A stretch of 64,000 nucleotides of DNA from positions 806,001-870,000 of the forward strand of contig NC_016483.1 of NCBI RefSeq assembly GCF_000227115.2, read 5' to 3'. The translations under genes were made by a program, and so were the position numbers. The stretch comes from Naumovozyma dairenensis CBS 421. Its lineage: Eukaryota; Ascomycota; Saccharomycetes; Saccharomycetales; Saccharomycetaceae. The notes below the pieces were generated by a model. That model saw nothing but the letters and a program-made list of their open reading frames with translations, was not told the origin of the DNA and searched no databases. Below, piece by piece: positions 40,504 to 51,080 of the stretch (positions within the stretch are counted from its first letter, which is position 1; each line of letters begins with the position of its first letter).

Positions 40504-42810
40504 ATGAATGTCAATATGACACAACAGCAACAAGGCTCATCCAACGCACAAGAAGCAGGGAATAATGGTTCTATCGATACTGTTACTAGTACTGATAATG
40601 AAGGCCCTAATGATAATGTGGAAAGCAACGCACAACTTTTTGGTCAACTTGGTTTGCCAAAGAGGAAACGATTAGCATGCACAAATTGTCGCAAAAGAAG
40701 AAAGAAATGTGATTTATCATATCCATGCGCTAGCTGTGTTAGGCTCCGAATTGATTGTAATGTAAACGAAGAAGATTTAAGGAAGAAGAGGTATTCATCA
40801 TCTTATGTGAAATCTTTAGAAGGTCATGTAGCATATTTGGAAAGTAACTTGAAAACTCTTATAGATAAAGTTTATCCGAATAACATAGATATGTTGAATA
40901 GTATGAACATCGGAGACGTTATTTCTGGCTTAGTTAATAACAAACCTGAATATAACAAGGATACGCTGAACGGATTTTCAAAGTTGAATAATAAAGATAG
41001 CATTACTACTGATGGATCAATCTCAAAACCTCCTCATTCGGCATTATCTCCAAATGGTGCAAAATCGGTTCCTAATCCTATTGTGCCATATAGAATACGA
41101 AGTCCTCCACTAGAACCAGAAAAGAAAAGGAAGCCGTTAATTAAAGGTAGTTTGTACCCTGAGGGGCCTGTTATTTATAAACCGAAAGCAACCAATTCTG
41201 TCCTTTCGGTGTCTTCTTTAGTTTCCAATAATTCATCACCATCAGATGATATAACTCCTTCTTTTCATCAAACTCCAAAGGACGGCAATAATTGTGATAA
41301 TGTTGATATTGAAAGTGATAAACAACGTATCTCAGATTTACATACCACAGTGATTAAAAGAACTGCACCAGTGGGGGATACCAATTCATTAAATAATGAT
41401 TCGAAGATTTTAGAATCATTATCCAATTTCTATAAATTTCTTTATCCTGGACATTTCATATTTGTTCATCGTGAAAGTTTCCTTTATGGGTTTTTCAATC
41501 ATTTCAAAAACAACTATGCGGATTCTCATTATTGTTCATTAGAATTAATTTATGCCATGAGCGCCATTGGATCAAGGTTAAGTCCCACCCTACAAGATAT
41601 GTCAGAGATATACTATGAAATGAGTAAGACCACATTATTAAATATTGTTTTCGATGAGAATAGTGCACCTAAGATTACCACGGTCCAGGCATTATTATGT
41701 CTAGCATTTTATGAATTGGGTAAAGGTAGTAACCAATTAGCGTGGTATTTTTCTGGTTTGGCAATTCGTGTCGGGTATGATATGGGATTCCAATTAGATC
41801 CTCAAGTTTGGTATACGGATGATATAAAGAGTAAATTGACAGAGAGTGAATTGAAAATTAGGTCACGAATTTATTGGGGATGTTATATTGCAGATCATTT
41901 CATTTGTTTAATGTTAGGTAGAACCTCAACTTTAAGCGTTAGTAACTCTACTATCCCTGAATCTGATGAATTACCTGAAGTGAATGGTACTGAAGAATTC
42001 CGATTTGTTAGCAAACATGTTTTACAAATTTCATTACCTTTAAAGAATTTGATTGTTTTATCAAGAGTTGTTCAAATTTTTACATCGAAGATATTTATTG
42101 AAACTGATGACATTGAACAAAAAGTAGAATACTTGAATAACTTTAACTTACAAGTATTTAATTGGCGACAATCATTACCAGATTTTTTGAAATGGAATAA
42201 GAATCTTTTAGAAGATGAAGATGTGTCAACAGACCCAACTATTTCATATTTTTGGTATTATTATTATATTGTGAGACTAACGTTCAATAAACCGTTCATT
42301 GAAGATTGTACAGAATCGCAAATTGTTGTCATTGAAATATTGGATGATTTACAAACTCTTTTCAACAATTTCAAGAAAAAATATGGTGGATTCAATAAAG
42401 CTACACTGTACCAATTGTATGTTTGTCTCTTAGCTATCAATTGTCTTAAAAAATTGGAAGAGCAAACAAATGTTACAGCCAATTCAACAGTGTCAGGGGA
42501 GATAATGAATCCTATAAATGAAACGAGTACGATAGATAAAGCTACCAGGTTGAAGCTGGATGAGCAATTGAAATTTTTCAATAATATTTTTTACAGATGT
42601 TTAACTCCTGCTTACCAATTACCAAGGAAATTGCAAGAAGACACGGACTATGAATTTGAACAAGAGAAACAAGATTTAATTCAAATGAGTAGTAACACTA
42701 ACTATATCCATGACTTCTCATTAAGTAATGAAATTGATGATCTTATTAGAGATTTGTTCGGGGCTGTACCAAACCCTAATCTTCCAAACAATGGAAACCC
42801 TATATCATAA
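40504..42810 (+). CDS. TEA1: Zn2Cys6 transcription factor Tea1
   Basis: Tea1 (YOR337W, 759 residues) is a Gal4-class activator first found as a Ty1 enhancer-binding protein. The 768-residue frame has the six-cysteine cluster CTNCRKRRKKCDLSYPCASC (Cys59, 62, 69, 75, 78, 85). A linker and coiled-coil dimerisation region (YVKSLEGHVAYLESNLKTLI) follow, then a Ser/Asn-rich stretch. The fungal-specific regulatory domain starts at about residue 300, with the usual RIYWGCYIADHFICLMLGR signature. Synteny with KRE5 and YOR338W is that of S. cerevisiae. Confidence 0.93.
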   Translation: MNVNMTQQQQGSSNAQEAGNNGSIDTVTSTDNEGPNDNVESNAQLFGQLGLPKRKRLACTNCRKRRKKCDLSYPCASCVRLRIDCNVNEEDLRKKRYSSSYVKSLEGHVAYLESNLKTLIDKVYPNNIDMLNSMNIGDVISGLVNNKPEYNKDTLNGFSKLNNKDSITTDGSISKPPHSALSPNGAKSVPNPIVPYRIRSPPLEPEKKRKPLIKGSLYPEGPVIYKPKATNSVLSVSSLVSNNSSPSDDITPSFHQTPKDGNNCDNVDIESDKQRISDLHTTVIKRTAPVGDTNSLNNDSKILESLSNFYKFLYPGHFIFVHRESFLYGFFNHFKNNYADSHYCSLELIYAMSAIGSRLSPTLQDMSEIYYEMSKTTLLNIVFDENSAPKITTVQALLCLAFYELGKGSNQLAWYFSGLAIRVGYDMGFQLDPQVWYTDDIKSKLTESELKIRSRIYWGCYIADHFICLMLGRTSTLSVSNSTIPESDELPEVNGTEEFRFVSKHVLQISLPLKNLIVLSRVVQIFTSKIFIETDDIEQKVEYLNNFNLQVFNWRQSLPDFLKWNKNLLEDEDVSTDPTISYFWYYYYIVRLTFNKPFIEDCTESQIVVIEILDDLQTLFNNFKKKYGGFNKATLYQLYVCLLAINCLKKLEEQTNVTANSTVSGEIMNPINETSTIDKATRLKLDEQLKFFNNIFYRCLTPAYQLPRKLQEDTDYEFEQEKQDLIQMSSNTNYIHDFSLSNEIDDLIRDLFGAVPNPNLPNNGNPIS

Positions 42811-43327
42811 AGCTCTAGGTCTTTTTCATGTGACATATACATTCTCCGCGGGGTAAAAAAAAAAAGGCGGGACGGAACGGGATTAAAATGGGAAAATATT
42901 GCACAGCCGCATTGTCACCTGCCAACCGGGGCACCAAAAAAAGAAACGACGAAGACAATATGGTACAGAAGGAGGCGCAGAAAGTTCTTGCAGGACGTTT
43001 CTTTTTCCCACATCATCAAAAAGGGCAGTTTTTCCGGGATGACTAAAAATATGTGAATATTTCTACAAAGAATAAAGTGTTATAGCTTTTTTTTTCATGT
43101 GGTATTACTTAATGGCGGATGAATATTTCTCTTATAGCTAGCTGGTTACGTAAATTATAAAATAGAAATTGGACAATTTTTTTTTGATCGTTGTAATTAT
43201 TGTGTTAAACTTTGAGAACTTTTATAGCTAGCCATAAAATAAACACTTTTCATTTGCACAATTGATCTCAATTATCCAAGATAGACTGGACAGAAAACCG
43301 AAAGCAGTTAATCCATTCCATAACGAC
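42811..43327. other. Spacer upstream of the SWIRM gene
   Basis: It has a GC-rich patch just after TEA1 (about 42847-42935, including GGCGGGACGGAACGGG and a CCGGGG run) followed by AT-rich promoter sequence. No gene is seen. The open frame of the downstream gene reaches back to a TTG at 43262, before its first ATG. Confidence 0.4.
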
Positions 43328-44530
43328 ATGCAATTGTTTTCACCACAAGCAGAGAATCAAGCATTGACGAATCATCCAAAAACGAATAACGATGCTACAG
43401 GTAATAATAGCCCTAATGACAGTGACCCAGGATTATTAAGTTTGTTGCACCAAAGGGTGTTGATTGCTACCAATTCTGCCAAATTGAGGAAAACCAATTC
43501 CAATCCCAGCACATTCAACTTTAATAATAATAATGCAAGTACCATCATAAATACTTCCAATAGCAGAAATCAAAATAGTGAAACCAGTTCAATTACGTCA
43601 GATGAACATTTAATTCCATCACCTCCATTGTCTCCAACCATTTCTACTGTTGATACCACTCAATTGGCAAACTTCAGCGATATTTACGAGTCAAAAAATG
43701 GTATTACATTATTACCTAGTTGGGAAAGAGGATTGACTACTAAGGATTATCATTATCGTCTAACACAATTCCTCTCAAGATATAAAACAGTATTTGGAAA
43801 TGAAGCGAAAGATATAATAACTGTTCCTCGCAGTATAAAAAGATTAAGAAGTTATAATAGAAATACAAATAATCAATTCAATAAAGATAGGAGCGGAAAA
43901 GCACAAATTATAACAAGAAGGTATAACACAAGATCAGAGGGGGAAAGGACTCCAAGGGCGTCATCAAAATCCTCTTATTATACCAAGGATTCGCAATATG
44001 AGACATATGACCGTCACTTACTTACTCCACCTTCACCTCGCAGAAATATATCATATGGTAGGTCAATTACTCCTATCCGTAGAGTTAAAAAGACACTTCC
44101 AATGGTGTCATCACCGTTAGCATCCGCTTCTGCAATTCATTCTGCCCCTCAATATATACCTAATATGTCGTGGGAGAAACTTCCTGATTATTCACCTTCC
44201 ACATCTACGTTACCAGCTAATAATCCAAAATGCTTGAAAGTGGAATGGAAAGGTTCCCCAATGGATTTATCACATGATCCATTGAAAAATAATTTACATC
44301 CAGCTGAATTAATATTGGCGCAAGTATTAAGATTACCTTGTGATTTATATTTAGATTCAAAGAGAAGATTATTTTTGGAGAAAGTTCATCGTTTGAAAAA
44401 AGGTTTACCATTTAGGAGAACTGATGCTCAAAAGGCATGTAGGATTGATGTAAATAAAGCTTCAAGATTATATGCTGCTTTTGAGAAAGTAGGATGGTTA
44501 AAGGATTCGAATTTCCTTTCTAAATTATAA
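43328..44530 (+). CDS. SWIRM-domain protein, YOR338W/FUN19 family
   Basis: A 400-residue protein with a C-terminal SWIRM domain at about residues 310-398 (LHPAELILAQVLRLPCDLYL, KACRIDVNKASRLYAAFEKV). SWIRM is a small helical fold found in chromatin proteins, where it binds DNA or nucleosomes. In S. cerevisiae the domain occurs in the duplicate pair YOR338W and FUN19 (YAL034C), both of unknown function. The remainder is Ser/Asn/Thr-rich and basic with SP/TP sites (LTPPSPRR, SITPIRR) that may be kinase targets. Position after TEA1 is that of YOR338W. Since neighbouring FUN12 is from the FUN19 side, I leave the symbol empty. The start is the first ATG. Confidence 0.85.
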   Translation: MQLFSPQAENQALTNHPKTNNDATGNNSPNDSDPGLLSLLHQRVLIATNSAKLRKTNSNPSTFNFNNNNASTIINTSNSRNQNSETSSITSDEHLIPSPPLSPTISTVDTTQLANFSDIYESKNGITLLPSWERGLTTKDYHYRLTQFLSRYKTVFGNEAKDIITVPRSIKRLRSYNRNTNNQFNKDRSGKAQIITRRYNTRSEGERTPRASSKSSYYTKDSQYETYDRHLLTPPSPRRNISYGRSITPIRRVKKTLPMVSSPLASASAIHSAPQYIPNMSWEKLPDYSPSTSTLPANNPKCLKVEWKGSPMDLSHDPLKNNLHPAELILAQVLRLPCDLYLDSKRRLFLEKVHRLKKGLPFRRTDAQKACRIDVNKASRLYAAFEKVGWLKDSNFLSKL

Positions 44531-44772
44531 TGATAAAAATCATACTAGACATATTTTCAATTAACTCAACCAGTCGATTTATTAACGTTTACAATATTTT
44601 CTATTATGTTTTTTTTATTCTCTTTTTTTCTCATTATATTCAAATGAAATATATTCGATGTTTTACCCTATTAATATGATAAATATACAGACATTTTATT
44701 TTCATTAACCATAATTGTTTTGTTATTCATTAGAATATTTAAATGTTAGATATAGATATATATTGTTATGCA

Positions 44773-45267
44773 TTATTGATCGCCTATATCTTCATATCTT
44801 GCTAGTAATCTTTTTTTATATTCATTCATATCATCATCCCAAAGTTCTGCAGCAACAGCATTTAAAGGTGAACTATTATTTGGTTCTTCCAATAAAGCTT
44901 GCAATGATAGTAATATAGTTTCCACATTATAAACGGCAGACCATTGATCCTTCAATATATCTAGACAAATGTTCCCACTCATATCAACATTAGGATGCCA
45001 CATGGGACTAATAAATTTCACGAGGGGAGGAGCATAGGGATATGAATCTGAGAATTGGAAAGATAATTTAAATCGAAGACCATCATATGGTGTATCTTTA
45101 GGACCTGTAATTATTGCAGACCAATGAGTTAAGTCTTCTTCATCATTTGGGAAAGCACTTAAACCTGGTGTTGGTGACATCATTAACTGCATTAGTTCAG
45201 ACTGTAATCTCTTGACTACTGAATGGCCCTCCGGAAGTGGGACATGTTTAATTTTTGTTGACGACAT
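44773..45267 (-). CDS. UBC11: Ubiquitin-conjugating enzyme Ubc11
   Basis: Ubc11 (YOR339C, 156 residues) is the yeast E2 most similar to the cyclin-selective UBE2C family. The 164-residue frame has a complete UBC fold: the N-terminal helix after [20 protein letters not shown], the His-Pro-Asn motif at 91-93, and catalytic Cys101 in [12 protein letters not shown]. The short N-terminal extension with [10 protein letters not shown] is typical of the UBE2C class. It shares its strand with RPA43 upstream, as in S. cerevisiae. Confidence 0.94.
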   Translation of the reverse strand: MSSTKIKHVPLPEGHSVVKRLQSELMQLMMSPTPGLSAFPNDEEDLTHWSAIITGPKDTPYDGLRFKLSFQFSDSYPYAPPLVKFISPMWHPNVDMSGNICLDILKDQWSAVYNVETILLSLQALLEEPNNSSPLNAVAAELWDDDMNEYKKRLLARYEDIGDQ

Positions 45268-45719
45268 TTTATGAAGTTTATACTTTATAATATTCGTTGC
45301 TAATAACTCTCTGGATAATCTCTTTTATTGAGTTATACTTCAAAATTCGATGAGGAGATTAAAATACTAATCTATTTGTGTTTTAACTGTCAAAAAATTG
45401 ATAATCCGGTTTTCGTTCTTATAATGGGGAATGACAGAAAAGATCTGGAATTCCACTGTCTGATGTCACAAACCAGACAAAAACAAAATAGTAAGTACAC
45501 TAACTAGGGAGGGTTTTTTATTTTTTACTTTTCCTTATATTATTACAAAAGCATTTTTAAGAGATATGTATAATCTATTCCTGGTCTATACAGATATCTT
45601 AGTTCTATCTAAAAATACACAAAAGTTACTATCTACTAATAATATTATATATGACGGCTAGCGTATGCATTGACATTGAGACTACTTCTTTTTTCTTTTA
45701 TTGATCTTCCCATCCTTGA
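45268..45719. other. RPA43-UBC11 spacer
   Basis: A 452-base tandem spacer on the minus strand: the RPA43 3' end and the UBC11 promoter. It is AT-rich and I see nothing distinctive. Confidence 0.35.
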
Positions 45720-46679
45720 TTAATCACTATCATCTGAATCATCATCACTACTGTCACTTGAGTTTTGATCATAAACAATTTTTGATCCATCATCTTCCCT
45801 CACAGCAGATAAGTCCAATTCTTTGTGACTGACTTTGTTTTCTTCTTCAACTTCTTCATCAAATACAATCTTTTTATTTGATACAACAGGTAAGTTTTCT
45901 ACTTGTGAACGAGTATTTTGGTTTGTGGCACCACCATCATAGGTATATAATGTACCTTCTACAGACACAACTCTACCTGTAGTATGCACATTCCTCACTG
46001 TAAATTTCAATTTACCATCTATACGGGACCCATTAGCATCCACCCAATAACCTAATGAACGGTTGACATAAGAATTACCTTGGATACCATTGTTGTTATT
46101 TCCTTCATTACCATTATTATTTTCATTCTTATCGCCATCGTCTGTTCGGCTTGTTTCAGCTATATATTCCTCATCATTTGAAATAAAAGTCCAATCTTCT
46201 GGAATGTTATTCTTCTTGATACTAGCATTGAAGGCATCATGTAGTAATAACCCAATATGAGAAGCTGATTGAATGAAAATGTATCCTTCCATTATATCGC
46301 CGACATGTGGTTGCCATGCATATAAGTCGACTTCACACCATGTAAAACCAAATGGAGTATCAGGTGTCAATTTAATCAATTTTTCATCGGAGGTTTCATC
46401 ATTTGTTGGATCCATGTCACAAATCTTCAAATTTTCATAACCTAAGACCACTCCTCCTACTGTACTATTATATTTCATAACCATTGGATTCAAATGTTGT
46501 TTCATTATACCTTGTAAGGGATTGTTCATATACATTGGAGCCAATGAGACGTATAGGGAGACTGGGATACGAACCATACAATTGGAAATACCATCTTCCT
46601 CATCGATTGGATTTGAAACTTGCTTCTTTTGTTTCTTAATAAAAATCTTCTCTTGGAGCGTTTCGTGAGATCTTTTCAT
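45720..46679 (-). CDS. RPA43: RNA polymerase I subunit Rpa43
   Basis: Rpa43 (YOR340C, 326 residues) forms the RNA polymerase I stalk with Rpa14 and contacts the initiation factor Rrn3. The 319-residue frame has the N-terminal RPB7-like part ([20 protein letters not shown]), an OB-fold part ([33 protein letters not shown]), an Asn/Gly-rich insertion at about residues 188-203 within the OB region, and an acidic Ser-Asp tail ([13 protein letters not shown]). In S. cerevisiae the largest pol I subunit gene RPA190 lies next to it and shares the promoter. Here FUN12 occupies that place. Ribosome-biogenesis promoter motifs lie upstream. Confidence 0.93.
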   Translation of the reverse strand: MKRSHETLQEKIFIKKQKKQVSNPIDEEDGISNCMVRIPVSLYVSLAPMYMNNPLQGIMKQHLNPMVMKYNSTVGGVVLGYENLKICDMDPTNDETSDEKLIKLTPDTPFGFTWCEVDLYAWQPHVGDIMEGYIFIQSASHIGLLLHDAFNASIKKNNIPEDWTFISNDEEYIAETSRTDDGDKNENNNGNEGNNNNGIQGNSYVNRSLGYWVDANGSRIDGKLKFTVRNVHTTGRVVSVEGTLYTYDGGATNQNTRSQVENLPVVSNKKIVFDEEVEEENKVSHKELDLSAVREDDGSKIVYDQNSSDSSDDDSDDSD

Positions 46680-46790
46680 TTTTTATTCCTTAAAGTACTT
46701 ATTCTATTGCTGATTGAATATGACAAGAGTCAATGTTGGCCTTCTTTCTGGATGTAGAATAAGTTTTCTTCTTTATAAAAACATTTTCAA

Positions 46791-46829
46791 GATGAGCTTC
46801 AAATTCTTTACTGGAAAAAAAAATTTTCA
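46791..46829 (-). promoter_or_regulatory. RRPE and PAC motifs upstream of RPA43
   Basis: On the minus strand TGAAAATTTTT (RRPE, at 46819-46829) is followed by AGCTCATC (the complement of the PAC core GATGAGCT, 46791-46798). The pair is the standard promoter signature of ribosome-biogenesis and RNA polymerase I genes in yeasts. It lies 110-150 bases before the RPA43 ATG. Confidence 0.6.
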
Positions 46830-47041
46830 TGTCTTTCGAGAACCGCCGGCGGCTCTTTAAAACTTTAAGAAATTTAGAAAGAAACAGAATACAAAATATA
46901 TATATTTTGAAGGGAGAATGGATTAGTAGATGTAGAAAACTTATTTTGACAGTTTACATTATTATATATTTATATTTTTGTTTTTTGTTATTCTAATACA
47001 GAATGTTTTTATCTATGTACACATGACTATATGGGGCGTGA

Positions 47042-49999
47042 TCATTCAATACCGAAGACTGGCTTCAATTTCTTTATCAATAACCAATCACCTCTAGAAA
47101 CTTGATCTCTGAAGGCCTTATCTTTCAAAGTATCAATGGATCTTCTAGATATCATAGAGTACAAGGTGTCAGATTCATCAACGTGACGACCCCAGATAGG
47201 TTGTTGACTAGATGGATCTTCTAAACGAACAGCAACACCTGCTGCTGTTTGACCCTTTTTAACTTCAGTAACAGCTTGATGGTTAATTTCCAAAGAGCTA
47301 ACTTTACCTAATAGTAGAATATTCTTTTCCTTAGTAGTTGGGTCTGTCTTGACAGCACAAATCGGCGTACCAATACGTAGTTCACCCTCTATAACATCAA
47401 CACCAATAATCATTGGACCACGTTTGTTAATAATTTGTAAAGTTTGTAAGACACATGGGAAAATGGCGTAATCAAGGAAATCCTTACGACGTTCTTCCAA
47501 TAATTTCTCTTGGTAGGCGGTAAATGCATCAAACAAATGATAAATAATATCTGCATTGAATATTTTAATTCCTTCTTGTTCAGCATATTGTTCAGCTTCT
47601 TTATCAATCTTGACATCGAAACATAACATTACAGCAAATTCTGGAGCTCTTTCTAACATAGTACCTGCCTTCATCACATCACGTTTATAAACAGGACCTA
47701 GACCAATAGACATCACTGGAATCTTCATATCTTTCAAGAAATCTAACAAAGCTTCTAAAGAACCTAATGTGGAAGCTTGGACAGTAACACCCTTACCAGA
47801 ATTATCGACAGAATCTAATAACCCAGTTAGATCATCCATAACTTCATCCATCATATCTTCTTCGTCATCTTCTGGACCAACAACTAATAATCTCGAACCG
47901 GAAACAGCCTTTTCTAAATCATTAGCAGCAATCTTGACACCTAAAGCGGCCTTTACTTCCTTGTGATGAACATATTCAGATTTCAGACGTAGTTCACGTA
48001 ATGGTTGAGGAGTTAATAATGCTCTAATATTAGTGACAATTGGACCATTCATACCACATAATACAATACGATCACCTTCTCTTAAGTAACCATTGGATAA
48101 GATAACATCGATGGTAGTACCGAAACCTTCAACGACTTTAACTTCTAAAATAGTAGCTTCCACATGAGATAAGTACATTAATTGTTTAGACATTCTCTTT
48201 TGAGTCAATTCTAATAATAACCATAATAAATCAGGAACACCTTCACCTGTTACAGCAGAAGTTGGGACAATGGAGACGTATTTAGCCAAGTTTTTATTTT
48301 TGAAATATAATTCTGAATTTAACCCTTGTTCAGCTAAAGCCACTTGGATATTACTTAATCTTGTTTCAAATTCATCCTTGACAGCTCTTGATTGTTGATC
48401 AAAAGAATCTCTGAATGAATTATTTGGTGTGGTCTTCCAATCATATAATCTATCAATCTTATTCAAAGCAACAATAAATGGAGCCTTTCTATCTCTTAAT
48501 AATTTGATGGATTCGATAGTTTGTTGTTCTAAACCATGCATGATATCAATGACCAAAATGGCAATGTTACATAATGAGGAACCTCTTGAACGTAAATTAC
48601 TGAAAGATTCGTGACCTGGAGTATCAATAACTAATAAACCTGGAACATCGAAAGTTTGTTTTTCATATTGGGCCATTTTTTGAGTCTTTTGTTTGATAGC
48701 TTCAATTGGGAAATATGTAGCACCAATTTGTTGGGTAATACCACCAGCTTCACCACCTTGAACGTTGGTTTGTCTAATTTTATCTAATAATTTAGTCTTA
48801 CCAGTATCGACATGACCCAAAATACAACAAATTGGAGAACGTAGATCTTTCTTGTTACCAGAAGATGCAGAAGCCTTAACTACTGGAGCTTCTGTTCTGA
48901 CAATTTCTTCAATCTCTTCTTCTCCTTCTTCTTCTTTTTCTCCATTTTCTATTATTTCATTTTCAGTAACATTTTCGGAACCTTCTGCAGTTGGAGTTTC
49001 TTCTTCATCTTCATCTAATGCTAAGTTTTCCCAATCATCAATTAACACTTCTTCAGCTTCATTAGTTTCTGTAGATTTCTTTTCTGCTCCCTTGGTGCCA
49101 TGGGAAGACTCTTTAGAGGTTTCGTCAGTAGTAGTTCTCTTCTTCTTCTTGTTGTAAACAACCTTCTTTGATTTTGGTGCTTCACCATTTTCAGTACCAT
49201 TCTTCTTATCTAACCCAGCAACTTTAACGTTACCAGCAGCTAATAAGGCAGCACGTCTTCTTTCTAATAATTTCTTTTCTTCCTTTTGCTTTCTAGTTAA
49301 TAATTTACCTTCAGCCTTTAATTTTTCACGTTTAGCCTTTTCCTTTTCTTTCTTAGCCTGCTTACTAGCTTCCTTTTCCTTTTCTTCGTTGGCCACACGT
49401 TCTTCTTCTTCTCTTTCAAGACGTTCTTCTTCTTCCCTTTCTAGACGTTCTTGTTCTTCCAATTGTTTTTTTAATTCTAATTGACGTCTTAATGCAGCCA
49501 ACCCAGCTGGAACTTTCTTGGCTGCTTTCTTTGTAGAAGAAGCTTTCTTTTCACCTTCATCACTTTCAGGACTCGAACTCTTTTTATTTTTCTCTTCCTT
49601 AACTTTTTCCAAATTTTGTTTGTTCAATTCTTTATTCTTCTCCTTCTGAGCTTGTTGTTGAGCCTTTTTCTTAGCAGCTTGTTCCTTTTTCAATTGCTTT
49701 TCCTTCTCCTTCTTTTCCTTTTCCTTCTCCTTCTTAGATTTCAAAACAGGTTTACCTCCTCCATTCTTACCACCTTCATCTTCATCAGTCACCTTCTTAT
49801 CCAACTTCTTCTTAGATTTCTTCAAAGTAGACATGAAATCACCAGGACCAGCTTCTTCAGCTTCTTGTGGACCATTTCCTTCATCTGGAACTGGTGTATT
49901 TTCTTCAGTAGTGGTGACTGGTTCAGATTGTGAAACAATATCTTCACCTAATTCATCTTCCCAATCTTGAGGTTGATTCTTCTTTCCCTTCTTAGCCAT
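47042..49999 (-). CDS. FUN12: Translation initiation factor eIF5B (Fun12)
   Basis: Fun12 (YAL035W, 1,002 residues) is the GTPase eIF5B that joins the 60S subunit and checks Met-tRNA at the end of initiation. The 985-residue frame has the family's long Lys/Glu-rich N-terminal region (residues 1 to about 380, highly charged coiled-coil sequence). The G domain has GHVDTGKT at about 394, DTPGHE at about 459 and NKID at about 513. The beta-barrel domains II and IV and the helical linker follow, to the end PVFGIE. All GTP-binding residues are present. In S. cerevisiae the gene is on chromosome I beside FUN19. Here it lies among YOR genes. Confidence 0.97.
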   Translation of the reverse strand: MAKKGKKNQPQDWEDELGEDIVSQSEPVTTTEENTPVPDEGNGPQEAEEAGPGDFMSTLKKSKKKLDKKVTDEDEGGKNGGGKPVLKSKKEKEKEKKEKEKQLKKEQAAKKKAQQQAQKEKNKELNKQNLEKVKEEKNKKSSSPESDEGEKKASSTKKAAKKVPAGLAALRRQLELKKQLEEQERLEREEEERLEREEEERVANEEKEKEASKQAKKEKEKAKREKLKAEGKLLTRKQKEEKKLLERRRAALLAAGNVKVAGLDKKNGTENGEAPKSKKVVYNKKKKRTTTDETSKESSHGTKGAEKKSTETNEAEEVLIDDWENLALDEDEEETPTAEGSENVTENEIIENGEKEEEGEEEIEEIVRTEAPVVKASASSGNKKDLRSPICCILGHVDTGKTKLLDKIRQTNVQGGEAGGITQQIGATYFPIEAIKQKTQKMAQYEKQTFDVPGLLVIDTPGHESFSNLRSRGSSLCNIAILVIDIMHGLEQQTIESIKLLRDRKAPFIVALNKIDRLYDWKTTPNNSFRDSFDQQSRAVKDEFETRLSNIQVALAEQGLNSELYFKNKNLAKYVSIVPTSAVTGEGVPDLLWLLLELTQKRMSKQLMYLSHVEATILEVKVVEGFGTTIDVILSNGYLREGDRIVLCGMNGPIVTNIRALLTPQPLRELRLKSEYVHHKEVKAALGVKIAANDLEKAVSGSRLLVVGPEDDEEDMMDEVMDDLTGLLDSVDNSGKGVTVQASTLGSLEALLDFLKDMKIPVMSIGLGPVYKRDVMKAGTMLERAPEFAVMLCFDVKIDKEAEQYAEQEGIKIFNADIIYHLFDAFTAYQEKLLEERRKDFLDYAIFPCVLQTLQIINKRGPMIIGVDVIEGELRIGTPICAVKTDPTTKEKNILLLGKVSSLEINHQAVTEVKKGQTAAGVAVRLEDPSSQQPIWGRHVDESDTLYSMISRRSIDTLKDKAFRDQVSRGDWLLIKKLKPVFGIE

Positions 50000-50282
50000 T
50001 TTTATTTAATATTAAAGTTAAAAAAATTGAGGTTTTGATGACTTTTTCCTTCCTTTTTTTAATGGGTAACCAAAGCATTTAATTGATGTAACTTTTTAAG
50101 ATCATCATCATCATCATCATCATCATCATTAATAAATCTATAGCTGTACGTACGTAATTACGATAGCGTGGGATCTTTCCTCACTGTATTGGTGAAAGAA
50201 AAAATTTTCATTTCTTTTCGAAATTTTAAGGTGAAATTTCAAACGGGTACCCGTAAAATAATTCAAAGCAAGGAAAAAAGAA
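50000..50282. promoter_or_regulatory. FUN12 promoter
   Basis: The region holds nine ATC repeats (50101-50127), a TACGTACGTAATTACG stretch near 50147, and an RRPE-type AAAAATTTTCA at 50200-50210. RRPE fits a translation-factor gene. The tRNA-Pro gene ends the region. Confidence 0.4.
50101..50127. repeat. ATC trinucleotide microsatellite
   Basis: Nine consecutive ATC units in the FUN12 5' region, non-coding. Confidence 0.8.
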
Positions 50283-50374
50283 GGGGCGAGCGGGGAATTG
50301 AACCCCGGGCCACCCGCATATTTTAGAATTTTGAAAATCCCAAAGCGGGTATCATACCACTAGACCACACGCCC
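50283..50374 (-). tRNA. tRNA-Pro(UGG) with a 20-base intron
   Basis: The minus strand from 50374 reads GGGCGTGTGGTCTAGTGGTA, identical to the 5' end of yeast tRNA-Pro(UGG). It closes with the T arm GGTTCAATTCC and the CTCGCCCC 3' end. The anticodon TGG is at 50342-50340, followed by G37 and an intron at 50338-50319 (20 bases, AT-rich). Removing it gives a 72-base tRNA with a perfect CCCGC/GCGGG anticodon stem. The S. cerevisiae tRNA-Pro(UGG) genes also carry an intron at this position. Confidence 0.95.
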
Positions 50375-51080
50375 TAATTAATTTGTGTTTTTATTGGATT
50401 TCTAATTCTGATAACGAAATATTGGAGTCATGTGAAGGCTCACACAGAAGTATGTTTTATTTTATTATTAAGTGAGTAATTACTGACATGAAATCAGTCA
50501 AAATTATTATAAAGTTTACCAGGTTCGGAGTAATGACTCGAACTACGTTATGCACCATACATGTTTGTAGCTGTATAACGTTTATTGAATTATAATTGAA
50601 TATCGGTTGTTGAATTAAGTCGAATGCCATGCAAGTGTTATCTTATTATTATTAAGATTGTTTTTTGATTGCAGCCACCTCTACGGTTTCGGCCGGCTAT
50701 GCGTACAAGAGTTATGTATTGGGTCGGTTAAGTTGTATGGTTTTGCTGAGTGTTTACTCGGGCGTATGGATTAGTCTCTCCTAATCGAACGTCGCTAGGA
50801 AGCAGCAGTTCCTGTTGATCCTGTTATATTATAAGTGTAAGATTCCTTTGTAGATTAAGATTAGTTCTAAATATGAAGTATAATAAGAGTAATTTAATAT
50901 CCCCGTTTTAATGTATGTAAAAGAGTTCGGTTTTATTAAAAATAAAATGGATAGAAAAAGTAATGATATAAAAATAATAACAGGAGAATGAGAAATCGAT
51001 ACTTCGAGTTATGGGTCTATTTATATTCTTGTCAATGGTGGAATAGATAATTTGAGATCATAATTTTATCGTTGACATAT
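50375..51080. other. Unassigned region beside tRNA-Pro
   Basis: No long frame. It may include more of the decayed WD40 gene's surroundings or another relic. I cannot identify it. Confidence 0.3.

Noticed and set aside
50521..50545. A second tRNA beside tRNA-Pro, suggested by GTTCGAGTC on the minus strand
   Set aside because: No T stem, acceptor stem or A box could be built.
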